In this document: positions 24,913-33,221 of the stretch, piece by piece
Layout: every line of letters begins with the position of its first letter
Position numbering within the stretch: position 1 is the first letter of the stretch
Source of the DNA: an uncultured Porphyromonadaceae bacterium
Lineage (GTDB): Bacteria > Bacteroidota > Bacteroidia > Bacteroidales > Muribaculaceae
DNA: 55,415 bases
Assembly (NCBI GenBank): GCA_947177685.1
Contig: CAMWVE010000017.1
Coordinates: 1 to 55,415, forward strand
Reading direction: 5' to 3'
Program-made: the position numbers and the translations under genes
Notes under the pieces: generated by a model
What the model saw: the letters and a program-made list of their open reading frames with translations, nothing else
What the model was told of the DNA's origin: nothing
The model's database searches: none

Positions 24913-27093
24913 ATGAAAAAATCGAATATTATTCTGTCAGCCTTGGTGTTAGCCTCCGGGTGCTTTGTCGGTTGCACGGATGATGCCGAAAACTTTGGAG
25001 GAGATGGACGCCTCTTCCTTAACACCACCGTCAGCAGCGACATCAAAGTGGTTTCGCGTGCAAGTGCGGACGAACTTAACGAGAACGTCATCATATTCAT
25101 TTCAGGCGAAAAAGGTCTGCTGCACAAATTCAAAGGACTGAACCAATATCCCGTGGAGGGTGTTGCCCTTGCCGGCGGCAGCTATGTTGTTGAAGCATGG
25201 GCTGGCGACAGCGTGTCAGCATCATGGGATGCACGCTATTACAAAGGTCGTGAGGCATTTGCCATCACCGGCGCCGATGTGAACATCAACCTTCAGTGCA
25301 AGGTTGCCAACGTACTCGCTCAGGTGAAATATGGCAGCAACATCGGCGAGGCGCTCAAGGATTACACCATGACCGTTTCTCACTCACGCGGTTCGCTCAC
25401 CTTTGAAGGTCGCGACGAACGCATCGGCTCGTTCATGATGCCCTCCACCTCAACAGGTCTCCACTGGAAACTCGAAGGTAAAGACCTCAGTGGCAAACCT
25501 TACGTCAAAGAAGGCGACATTGAGAACGTTCAGCCGGCGCACCTCTATAACCTCAACATCGGTTACACTCCGGCTGAGTCAGACAATGGCGGCGGTTATC
25601 TCACTGTTGAAATCGATGAAACCGAAATCCTGATCAACACCGTTGTGACCATCGTTGCTCCCCCGAAAATTCAGGGCTACGGCTTTGACATAACCAAGCC
25701 TGTCACCGCCGAACCGGGCGAAGTAGGCAAAAAATCGGTTTATGTTTCAGCTGCAGCGGAGCTCACCTCAGTTATCATTGAATATGATGATCTGAACACC
25801 CTGCTCGGACTCGGTGACCCCACTGCCACAGACATCGACCTGCTGCGCATGGATGAAAACCTCAAACCTATGCTTCAGGAAAAAGGTTTGGTTTTCACTC
25901 ATGAATATGATGCCGAGAACGATGCTTCGACAATGAAAATCAGCTTTGAAGAAAGACTGACCAACACCCTTGTCGATGGCGTTCATAACTTCACCATAAA
26001 AGCATCGATAATGGATGGTGAAACCGAGAAAACTTCATCAGCCGTGTTGACCCTGAATCTGTCAGGTGACCCCGTAACTACAATTCAGGTTGATCCAACA
26101 GATGTATGGGCAACCCACACCATCCTGACCGGACGCATCAACAAACCTGAAACCACCGGCGTGGCACTGCGCTACCGCGAGGCAGGTTCAACGGAATGGA
26201 CCTCGGCTGAAATCGCAGTCAGCGGCAATGAAGTGACAGCGGAACTGACCGGTCTGAAGCCCGCGACACGCTATGAGTACAGCGTTATTTCAGATGGTTT
26301 CGAACCTCAGACCAGCTTCTACTTCACCACTGAATCTGCGCTCCAGCTCCCCAACAGCAGCTTTGAACTGTGGTTCGAGGACTCAAGTGAGAAGAACGTC
26401 GTAATCCCTGCGGAAAATGCCGGAAGCATCTACTGGGACAGCGGTAACCACGGCTCGATAACCATGGGCAAAAACATCACCGTCAACAGCGATGAATACA
26501 AACACAGCGGCAACTACTCAGCCAAACTGTCATCGCAGTTCGTCGGTATCGGTACCATCGGTAGATTCGCTGCCGGTAACATCTTCACCGGTCGCTATCT
26601 CGCCACTGACGGTATGGACGGTATCCTCGGTTGGGGTCGCCCCTTTAACTCACGTCCCAAAGCCCTCAAGGGATATGTAAAATACATTCCTGCCACAGTT
26701 AATTATGAAAGCTCGGATGTGTCAGCCATCAAAAAAGGTGACATGGACCAAGGTATCATTTATGTGGCTCTCCTCGACAATTCACTCACCAACGCCAACT
26801 CAAGCAAAATCGATGCGTCGCTTCCTAAAGACTGGCCAGTGATTGTCAAGACCAAGAAAGCTGATCGCACACTGTTCAATTCTAACGACAAGAATGTGAT
26901 TGCTTACGGTGAGATGGTATTCACATCAGCCACTGCAGGTGACATGATCGAAATCAGAATACCCCTCGACTATGTAACCACCACCAAGATTCCTGCCAAC
27001 GTAATGGTAGTATGTTCTGCCTCAAAATATGGCGACTACTTCGTAGGCGGACCTTCGGTTATGTACATCGACGACCTCGAATTCGAATATTGA
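24913..27093 (+). CDS. DUF4493/PCMD surface lipoprotein C
   Basis: 726 residues. Signal peptide with lipobox CFVGC (Cys at about 21) then TDDAEN. DUF4493 region (about 30-245) with RASADELNENVIIFI and ALAGGSYVVEAWAGD, then Ig-like and one Fn3-like domain (about 395-475: TGLKPATRYEYSVISDG), and a PCMD-type C terminus (about 480-726, ALQLPNSSFELWFEDSS, ending YIDDLEFEY). It begins 2 nt after gene B and is followed by a terminator at 27111. Same plan as gene A. Function unknown, with surface sugar or matrix binding the usual guess for PCMD. Confidence 0.87.
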   Translation: MKKSNIILSALVLASGCFVGCTDDAENFGGDGRLFLNTTVSSDIKVVSRASADELNENVIIFISGEKGLLHKFKGLNQYPVEGVALAGGSYVVEAWAGDSVSASWDARYYKGREAFAITGADVNINLQCKVANVLAQVKYGSNIGEALKDYTMTVSHSRGSLTFEGRDERIGSFMMPSTSTGLHWKLEGKDLSGKPYVKEGDIENVQPAHLYNLNIGYTPAESDNGGGYLTVEIDETEILINTVVTIVAPPKIQGYGFDITKPVTAEPGEVGKKSVYVSAAAELTSVIIEYDDLNTLLGLGDPTATDIDLLRMDENLKPMLQEKGLVFTHEYDAENDASTMKISFEERLTNTLVDGVHNFTIKASIMDGETEKTSSAVLTLNLSGDPVTTIQVDPTDVWATHTILTGRINKPETTGVALRYREAGSTEWTSAEIAVSGNEVTAELTGLKPATRYEYSVISDGFEPQTSFYFTTESALQLPNSSFELWFEDSSEKNVVIPAENAGSIYWDSGNHGSITMGKNITVNSDEYKHSGNYSAKLSSQFVGIGTIGRFAAGNIFTGRYLATDGMDGILGWGRPFNSRPKALKGYVKYIPATVNYESSDVSAIKKGDMDQGIIYVALLDNSLTNANSSKIDASLPKDWPVIVKTKKADRTLFNSNDKNVIAYGEMVFTSATAGDMIEIRIPLDYVTTTKIPANVMVVCSASKYGDYFVGGPSVMYIDDLEFEY

Positions 27094-27110
27094 TTTATCC
27101 CCTGATATAA

Positions 27111-27146
27111 ATGAGACTGTGCCGTGGTTACGCGGCACTGTCTCAT
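27111..27146 (+). terminator. Terminator of the DUF4493 operon
   Basis: ATGAGACTGTGCCG (27111-27124) pairs with CGGCACTGTCTCAT (27133-27146), with one T-T mismatch and an 8-nt loop, then TTGTTTTAT. It starts 17 nt after the stop of lipoprotein C. Confidence 0.85.
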
Positions 27147-27227
27147 TGTTTTATATCTGCGGTAAGCAATGATATATTTCAATAAATAATCTCAAAAAAC
27201 GCTTCGCGATAACCGCTACATTGGCTG

Positions 27228-27241
27228 ACGCTCCACGAAGC
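27228..27241 (+). repeat. Short dispersed intergenic repeat, copy 2
   Basis: ACGCTCCACGAAGC, identical to 182-195. GCTTCG at 27201-27206 could pair with its CGAAGC end. Confidence 0.6.
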
Positions 27242-27262
27242 ATCCTTACAACTAACTAAATC

Positions 27263-27282
27263 GGGCGCTCCACGAAGCGCCC
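27263..27282 (+). repeat. Short dispersed repeat, copy 3, as hairpin
   Basis: GGGCGCT (27263-27269), CCACGA loop, AGCGCCC (27276-27282). The core CGCTCCACGAAGC is shared with copies 1 and 2, but only here are both arms complete. Confidence 0.6.
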
Positions 27283-27334
27283 CCACAACACGCTAAATAT
27301 CAACATTTAATTCCGGAGTTCGCAATAAAATCTG

Positions 27335-27360
27335 TAGGGACACACCGTGGTGTGTCCCTA
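27335..27360. repeat. Perfect 26-bp palindrome
   Basis: TAGGGACACACC (27335-27346), GT, GGTGTGTCCCTA (27349-27360). It belongs by appearance to a class of TGTAGGG-type palindromic repeats scattered in many bacterial genomes. It is not attached to a gene. Confidence 0.65.
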
Positions 27361-27479
27361 TGTCAGACAGACAATTTTGGTTGAGCGGTCACTATTACGC
27401 GCTTGCCCGACAAGTACGCTTTAGTTTCCGCAAATGTGACCTGTCTCAGGCATCAGCTGGCACCATATATATAAAGGAA

Positions 27480-27517
27480 CTGAGGCGATGCCACGATTAG
27501 GTGTGACATCGCCTCAG
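27480..27517 (-). terminator. Terminator of the nfo-MFS unit
   Basis: CTGAGGCGATG (27480-27490) pairs with CATCGCCTCAG (27507-27517) around a 16-nt loop, 29 nt after the MFS stop. On the minus strand TTCCTTTATATATA follows. Confidence 0.65.
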
Positions 27518-27545
27518 GCGAAAATGAAGAATTTGTGTCGTGGGA

Positions 27546-29342
27546 TTATTCCGCTTTTTTCTCCTTAATAAATATAACGGCAATTGAGCCGAGGAATAGA
27601 GAGATACCGGCAATGACCATCATCATGTACTGAGGTGCAAGCTGGTCCGCAGAGCCGATGGTTGAGAGAATCCATCCGCCAACGAGGGCACCGATAATCT
27701 GGGGAATACAGATTGAGCAGTTGAACAGCCCGAGGTATGCCCCGATGTTGCCACCTTTGAGTGAGTTGGTGAGGATGGTGAAAGGCCATGCCAACATTGC
27801 TGCCCATGCACAGCCGATGAGTGCGAATGAGGCGAACAGCAGGTAGGGGTCAGTGAAGTATCCGGCAGTCACAAAACCTATGCCACCGAGGATGAGCGAG
27901 AGTGAATAAGAGAATTTGCGTCCGGGAATTATGGGAAGCAGACATGCCCACAGAACCGAGCCGATTGCCTGAATGGCGAAAAGAATACCGACCCAGTTTC
28001 CGGCAGCGTTATATTCTTCTGACTCGGTGTTGAGTACGACGCTTGTGTCGTAGGTGACAGGCGCGCTGACCATAACTGTTTCAGTCTCGTCAAGGAAGAG
28101 GGCGCCGGTGTGCGGGTCATGTGACAGGATTCCGGCAAGGATGATTTCCTGTTTGCCTTCGATACGCGAAATGTAGTCAACCACGCTGAATGTGCTTACG
28201 GAGTCAATCACCTCGTAACCGTTAAGGAGCAGTTTGCCACCCTTGGCGCTGTATTCTTTTCCGAATTCATAATCAGCCTTACCGTTGGTGCTCACCACAT
28301 ATCGGTTATTCACGATTGTATCGTTATCGGCGCTACCCACTGCAATCACATTTGCCGCAGGATAGAATTTCCCGTTGACATCTACGCCTGCCACAAGCGC
28401 CTTGCCATGAGAAATGATGAGCGTTGAGTCACCCAGAAGGATGTTTTTGGCATCGTAGTTTTTACCCTCGGAAGTGATTCCGTTGATGGTTACGGTTTCA
28501 GGGCAGTTGAAAGCATTGCGGGCGATTGTGCCGTTGGTGTAAGTCCACATGAAAAGGAAGGCGAACCAGCAGAAGAATTGCACCATACCCACGGTCCAGA
28601 AGGTTTTGGGAGCGTGAACGAGCAGTTTGAACAGGTTAGAGCTCTCTTTCTTACCTTCGGCGGATTCTTCGATGCCGTTGTATTCGGCATAGAGTTTCGG
28701 AGGCCACTCCTTGACTTTCGCCATGGTGTAGATGACGCAGATCAGCAGGATTGCGGCACCAATATAAAATGAGTAAACAACGGTTTGCGGAATGACACCT
28801 TCAGCAGCCGTGTTCTTGAATCCGAGCCATGTTAGGATGAAGGGGAACACAAAACCCACGATGCTGCCGGCGTTGCAGAGGAACGACTGGATGGAGTAAG
28901 CCAGACCTTTCTGTTTTTCATTGACCATATCTCCGACAAGCATCTTGAATGGCTGCATAGCCATGTTGATTGATGTGTCGAGCAGCATCAGGGCAATAAG
29001 ACCGAGTATGATGGCTGAAGAAACCGAAAGGGCGAAACTGCCGGCATTAGGCAACAGGCACATCACCATAACGGCAACCGCGGCACCAACAATCAGATAA
29101 GGCAGACGGCGTCCGAACCGGTTCCATGTCTTGTCGCTCGACGAGCCCACCAAAGGCTGGACTATCAGCCCCATCAACGGGGGGAGAATCCAGAAATAAC
29201 TGAGGTCGTGAGGGTCAGCGCCCAGTGTGGCAAAGATTCGTGACACGTTGGCGCTCTGCAGAGCATAAGCAATTTGAACACCGAAGAACCCGAAGCTTAG
29301 ATTCCACAGTTTCCAAAAAGATAAGTCAGGTTTAGTTTTCAT
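27546..29342 (-). CDS. SLC45-like MFS sugar transporter with a large periplasmic insert
   Basis: 598 residues, against about 430-470 for simple members. Helices 1-6 (about 12-208) include the SLC45/GPH-like motif SSDKTWNRFGRRLPYLI between helices 2 and 3. Helix 7 (about 248-268) is followed by a non-membrane stretch of about 165 residues (280-447) rich in beta-prone and Asn/Gly/Asp residues, before helices 8-12. By the inside-positive pattern the insert faces the periplasm. The family carries maltose or sucrose by proton symport, but substrate here is unknown. It is 39 nt after nfo with no promoter box between, so it is probably co-transcribed. Confidence 0.88.
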   Translation of the reverse strand: MKTKPDLSFWKLWNLSFGFFGVQIAYALQSANVSRIFATLGADPHDLSYFWILPPLMGLIVQPLVGSSSDKTWNRFGRRLPYLIVGAAVAVMVMCLLPNAGSFALSVSSAIILGLIALMLLDTSINMAMQPFKMLVGDMVNEKQKGLAYSIQSFLCNAGSIVGFVFPFILTWLGFKNTAAEGVIPQTVVYSFYIGAAILLICVIYTMAKVKEWPPKLYAEYNGIEESAEGKKESSNLFKLLVHAPKTFWTVGMVQFFCWFAFLFMWTYTNGTIARNAFNCPETVTINGITSEGKNYDAKNILLGDSTLIISHGKALVAGVDVNGKFYPAANVIAVGSADNDTIVNNRYVVSTNGKADYEFGKEYSAKGGKLLLNGYEVIDSVSTFSVVDYISRIEGKQEIILAGILSHDPHTGALFLDETETVMVSAPVTYDTSVVLNTESEEYNAAGNWVGILFAIQAIGSVLWACLLPIIPGRKFSYSLSLILGGIGFVTAGYFTDPYLLFASFALIGCAWAAMLAWPFTILTNSLKGGNIGAYLGLFNCSICIPQIIGALVGGWILSTIGSADQLAPQYMMMVIAGISLFLGSIAVIFIKEKKAE

Positions 29343-29381
29343 CTTATTGATTCTGTAAGTATGTATTGTAAAGATTTAAGT

Positions 29382-30230
29382 TTATTTCTTGTCGATCAAT
29401 GAGTAAAGATAAGCTATCTCTTCCTTCCAGAGAGTATCGTCGGGTGTTTCGAGAATGACCGGGATTCCATCAATCCGGGGGTCGTTCATCAGCATCTTGA
29501 AGAATGGCTCGCCCAGAGTGCCTTTTCCAATCTGTTCATGACGGTCAATGCGGCTGCCCAGTCCTTTCTTGGCATCATTGAGGTGCATTCCGCAGAGATA
29601 TGAAGCCCCTATCAGGCGGTCAAATTCCTCCCATGTGGCAGCATATCCTTCAGGCGTGGAGAGGTCGTAGCCGGCGGCAAAAGCGTGGCATGTGTCGATG
29701 CACACCCCTGCGCGCTCCTTGTCCTTAATTCCGTCGATAATCCGCGCTATCTGGGCGAATGAGAAACCGAGGTTAGAGCCTTGTCCGGCAGTACACTCAA
29801 TCACAGCCTTCACACCCTCGGTGCGGTCAAGAGTGATGTTGATGGAATCGGCGATAAGGTCAAGACATTCATTTTCCGGCATAAGGTTGAGATGGCTTCC
29901 GGGATGAAAGTTCAGCATTGACAGCCCGAGCTGCATGCAACGGTTCATTTCATCGAGAAAGGCATCGCGCGATTTCTGAAGTTTTTCAGGGTCGGGAGCA
30001 CCGAGATTAATCAGAAAACTGTCGTGGGGCAGAATCACTGACGGTGCATAGCCTAAGTCATGGCATCGTTGTTTAAAGAGTTCTATGTCAGCCGATTTCA
30101 ATGCCGGAGCCACCCACCTTGACGGGTTACGGGTGAACAACGCGAACGCTTTCGCTCCTATTTCGTCAGCTCTGAGCGGGGTTTCAGCCACAGAACTGCC
30201 GGCAGACACATGGGCACCTATATATTTCAT
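29382..30230 (-). CDS. nfo: Endonuclease IV (AP endonuclease)
   Basis: 282 residues, normal for Nfo. Cleaves the DNA backbone 5' of abasic sites in base excision repair, using three zinc ions. Ligand motifs are all seen: [51 protein letters not shown] and VILETP. The N terminus [14 protein letters not shown] is typical. It has its own promoter at 30259-30289 and leads into the MFS gene. Confidence 0.97.
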   Translation of the reverse strand: MKYIGAHVSAGSSVAETPLRADEIGAKAFALFTRNPSRWVAPALKSADIELFKQRCHDLGYAPSVILPHDSFLINLGAPDPEKLQKSRDAFLDEMNRCMQLGLSMLNFHPGSHLNLMPENECLDLIADSINITLDRTEGVKAVIECTAGQGSNLGFSFAQIARIIDGIKDKERAGVCIDTCHAFAAGYDLSTPEGYAATWEEFDRLIGASYLCGMHLNDAKKGLGSRIDRHEQIGKGTLGEPFFKMLMNDPRIDGIPVILETPDDTLWKEEIAYLYSLIDKK

Positions 30231-30258
30231 TAAAGTAAGCAGATATATTTTCGACCTA

Positions 30259-30289
30259 CAAAGATAATGTTAAAATTCTGAATTTACAA
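30259..30289 (-). promoter_or_regulatory. Promoter of nfo
   Basis: Minus strand: TTG (30289-30287), 20-nt spacer, TATCTTTG (30266-30259), 28 nt before the nfo ATG at 30230. Confidence 0.65.
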
Positions 30290-30350
30290 CCTATTTTTAT
30301 CTTTTCAATATATTTAAGGCTGAAAAGCGTTCCGGACCGACAAAAATGTG

Positions 30351-30358
30351 TAACTTTG
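30351..30358 (+). promoter_or_regulatory. -7 box abutting the lnb start codon
   Basis: TAACTTTG ends four bases before the GTG at 30363. If the box is used, transcription begins within the first bases of the reading frame, so the mRNA would have no leader. No -33 TTTG is clear. Confidence 0.5.
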
Positions 30359-30362
30359 TAAT

Positions 30363-31547
30363 GTGAAAAAAAGTATCTGCATCATATTACTGCTTCTGGC
30401 AGCTGTCGTGCCCCGGTTGAGGGCTGAACTGATGGATTCGGTCCGTGTGGAGTTCATAGTATGCTCGCCCGGCAGTGAAATTTATGAACTGGAGGGGCAT
30501 TCCGGACTGAGGATATATCAGCCCGGAGGCTATGATGTCACCTTCAACTGGGGGCTGTTCGATTTTCAGTCAGACAATTTCGCCTATCGCTTCGTGAAAG
30601 GTGAGACGGACTATCTCGTAGGAGCCATACCAACAGATCATTTTTTAGCTTACTATGCCGGTGAAGGGCGCTCGGTTCATGCTCACGAGCTGAATCTGAC
30701 AGCAGAGGAGAAACTGCGGTTGATCAGCGCCGTTGACGAAAACATGCTGCCCGAAAACCGCGTGTATCGCTATAATTATGTGAAGGACAACTGCTCCACA
30801 CGCCCGTTGCGGCTGGTGGAGGCGGCAGTAGGTGACACCGTCAGCGCCACGCTCCCCGATTCGTTGCAGCTGACCACGTTCCGCCGGGCTATGGATCATT
30901 TTCATGCAGCCTATCCGTGGTATCAGCTTGGTGTGGACATAGCACTCGGCTCAGGAATTGACACCTATGCCGGACCGCGCGACATGATGTTCGCGCCGGT
31001 GCTTGCCGATGTCATGTTGCCCGGCTCAACCATCGGCGACCGGAAGCTCGTCAACCGCAGCTATTATCTTACAGGCGATGCCGCCTCTGATGCCACCGGC
31101 GACCCTACCCCGTGGTATCTGTCGCCACTGTTCATCATGTCGCTTCTGCTTGTTATCGCTATTGTGCTTACGGTCAGAGACATTCGAAGCATCAAACTCA
31201 GCCGGTGGTTCGACACCGTTTTCTACAGCTCGCTGTTTGTAGCCGGACTGGTGGTCACATTCCTGATTTTCATTTCAAGCCACGAAGCCACATCTCCTAA
31301 CCTGCTGCTACTGATGTTCAATCCGCTGACCATCATTGGAGCCGTAGGAATATGGATAAAACGCGCACAATCTTTGGTATTCTGTTGGCAAATTGTTAAC
31401 TTTGTAGCGTTAATTTTGTTATTAATTTTGTGGCTAACCGGTCCACAACGGTTTAACATAGCCGTTATCCTGCTGGCAGTCACGGATTTATTGCGTTCAA
31501 TAGCATACATTTACGTCATATTATGTCGTCGAAACAGAAAGGACTGA
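30363..31547 (+). CDS. lnb: Lnb-like lipoprotein N-acyltransferase (DUF4105 plus five helices)
   Basis: 394 residues: signal peptide (about 1-21), a periplasmic DUF4105 domain (about 25-240) and five C-terminal transmembrane helices (about 257-280, 290-310, 317-335, 342-362, 366-388). This is the plan of Lnb, described in Bacteroides as the enzyme that adds the third acyl chain to lipoproteins in species lacking Lnt. EGHSG (His about 46) and KDNCSTRP (Cys about 144) are the likely catalytic pair by analogy with Cys-His hydrolases. GTG at 30363 is the only start that keeps the signal peptide; TAA closes the frame at 30351. The 3' end overlaps the next gene by 25 nt. Function is taken from the family. 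Confidence 0.82.
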   Translation: MKKSICIILLLLAAVVPRLRAELMDSVRVEFIVCSPGSEIYELEGHSGLRIYQPGGYDVTFNWGLFDFQSDNFAYRFVKGETDYLVGAIPTDHFLAYYAGEGRSVHAHELNLTAEEKLRLISAVDENMLPENRVYRYNYVKDNCSTRPLRLVEAAVGDTVSATLPDSLQLTTFRRAMDHFHAAYPWYQLGVDIALGSGIDTYAGPRDMMFAPVLADVMLPGSTIGDRKLVNRSYYLTGDAASDATGDPTPWYLSPLFIMSLLLVIAIVLTVRDIRSIKLSRWFDTVFYSSLFVAGLVVTFLIFISSHEATSPNLLLLMFNPLTIIGAVGIWIKRAQSLVFCWQIVNFVALILLLILWLTGPQRFNIAVILLAVTDLLRSIAYIYVILCRRNRKD

Positions 31548-33154
31548 AACTCAGCAGCCGCATCGCAAGCCTGCTCGTAGCGTCGATGGTGACACTGACC
31601 CTGAGCGGTCAGAGCGCCGGTAAACGCCCGTCGCTTGTGGTAGGAATTATTGTTGACGGACTTTCGCTGGAACAGATAGAGCTGCTTAGAGATTACTTCG
31701 GCAACGACGGTTTCCGACGTCTGCTCAACGAGGGTGTCACCATCACTGATCTCGACTACGGCTCGCCTCTGGATCCCACCGCAGCCACGGCACTGCTCTA
31801 CACCGGCTCATCGCCATCGGTCAGCGGCATCGATGCTGAGATGATTTATGACCGCGACACACGCCGCACGGCTCCGGTTCTCCTTGACGGCTCCACCATA
31901 GGCAACTTCACCAGCGAGACTCTCTCGCCACGGGCACTGCGCGTTTCAACCGTGGGAGATGAAATCCGCATCGCCACCGGCGGACTGGGTCATGTCTACT
32001 CTCTGGCTCCGATTCCGTCGCAGTCGATAGTCATGACCGGTCACAACGGCAACAGCGGCTTCTGGATCAACGACGTAAACGGAAAGTGGGCTACCACGAC
32101 CTTCTACAAGGATGTTCCCACCGCCATTCAAAGCCGTAACCATCTGGAGTCGCTTGACATAAAGATGGATACCATGGTCTGGAGCAACTCCATGGCAGTG
32201 GAGAAATATCCTGACATGCCGGCTTACAAAAAACTGTTCAACTTCCGCCACACGTTCCTGCGCAATGACCCGCAACGTGTCACCAAGTTCAAGCATACGC
32301 CGCTTGTGAACAACGAAGTTACGGACATCGCCGGCGAATACATCAAATCGATGAGCATGGGTAAGAGCGACAACATTGACATGCTCAACCTCAGTTTCAC
32401 AGTATCGCCTTACCTCTATTCGACCGACGCGGACACCCGCATGGAACAGATGGACAGCTATCTGCGCCTCGACCGCCAGCTTGCCCGACTGTTCAAAGCC
32501 ATAGACACCGATGGTCCCGGCATGAACAACACCCTGCTGTTCATAACCGGCACCCCCGCACCTTCCAAACGCCGCAAGGATGATGAAAAGTGGGACATAG
32601 CCGCCGGTGAATTCTCGCCCCGCCGAGCCATAGCGCTCCTGAACATGTACCTGATTTCACAGTACGGCAACGGAGAGTGGGTAATCGGCTTCCATGGCAA
32701 TCAGTTCTTCCTGAACCACAAACTGATAGATGAGCGTGACAAGGAACTGGGTCAGGTGCGCCGCGACGCAGCCCAATTTCTGTCGAAAATGAGTGGCATC
32801 GCCGAGGCATACACCCTCGATGATGTCATTGACGGCAAAGCCAAGGAAACATCGGTGGTTCCACGCCGCAACATAAACTCGGAAACCGCAGGCGACATAT
32901 TCGCTGCCATCATGCCCGGATGGGAAATCACCGATGACGGCAGCTCGGCTCCGGTGTCGGTGGAATTCCCCATGACACAACGCCTGACGGCATCCGTGGC
33001 ACCCGCCTTCCTGCTCGCTCCGTCACAACTGAAACCTCAGACAATTACCACACCGGTCGACGCCCGCGTCATTGCACCGACCGTATGCTCCATATTACGC
33101 ATCCGATCTCCGAATGCAGCCATGCTCCCGCCGCTCAGGCTCACACGTCCCTGA
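31523..33154 (+). CDS. Degenerate alkaline phosphatase-like (PafA-type) protein
   Basis: 543 residues: N-terminal signal or anchor segment (about 12-30), then an alkaline phosphatase fold. GIIVDGLSLEQIELL holds the first metal Asp (about 45), and DPTAATALLYTG (about 84-95) matches the nucleophile loop with Thr about 86. Other sites are lost: PafA proteins have H-G-I after the loop, here S-G-I, and the metal motif T-A-D-H-G is here ITGTPAPS. The closing His-containing metal site is not recognised either. It is probably an inactive or re-purposed relative. It overlaps lnb by 25 nt, so the two are probably translated together. Confidence 0.72.
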   Translation: MSSKQKGLKLSSRIASLLVASMVTLTLSGQSAGKRPSLVVGIIVDGLSLEQIELLRDYFGNDGFRRLLNEGVTITDLDYGSPLDPTAATALLYTGSSPSVSGIDAEMIYDRDTRRTAPVLLDGSTIGNFTSETLSPRALRVSTVGDEIRIATGGLGHVYSLAPIPSQSIVMTGHNGNSGFWINDVNGKWATTTFYKDVPTAIQSRNHLESLDIKMDTMVWSNSMAVEKYPDMPAYKKLFNFRHTFLRNDPQRVTKFKHTPLVNNEVTDIAGEYIKSMSMGKSDNIDMLNLSFTVSPYLYSTDADTRMEQMDSYLRLDRQLARLFKAIDTDGPGMNNTLLFITGTPAPSKRRKDDEKWDIAAGEFSPRRAIALLNMYLISQYGNGEWVIGFHGNQFFLNHKLIDERDKELGQVRRDAAQFLSKMSGIAEAYTLDDVIDGKAKETSVVPRRNINSETAGDIFAAIMPGWEITDDGSSAPVSVEFPMTQRLTASVAPAFLLAPSQLKPQTITTPVDARVIAPTVCSILRIRSPNAAMLPPLRLTRP

Positions 33155-33221
33155 TGTCATCAGTGACGATAGCAAACAATAATCAACAAGAATAAAAACA
33201 TATCCAAACATATATAAAAGC

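Larger units (their letters stand above)
27094..27545. other. Repeat-rich intergenic region
   Basis: 452 bp between convergent operons. In order: a terminator (27111-27146), the short repeat at 27228-27241, a second copy forming a hairpin at 27263-27282, a 26-bp palindrome (27335-27360) and the MFS terminator (27480-27517). No gene is visible. Confidence 0.7.

Noticed and set aside
27094-27545. CRISPR array or insertion sequence in the repeat-rich gap
   Set aside because: Repeats are few, unequal and unevenly spaced, and no transposase or cas gene is near.
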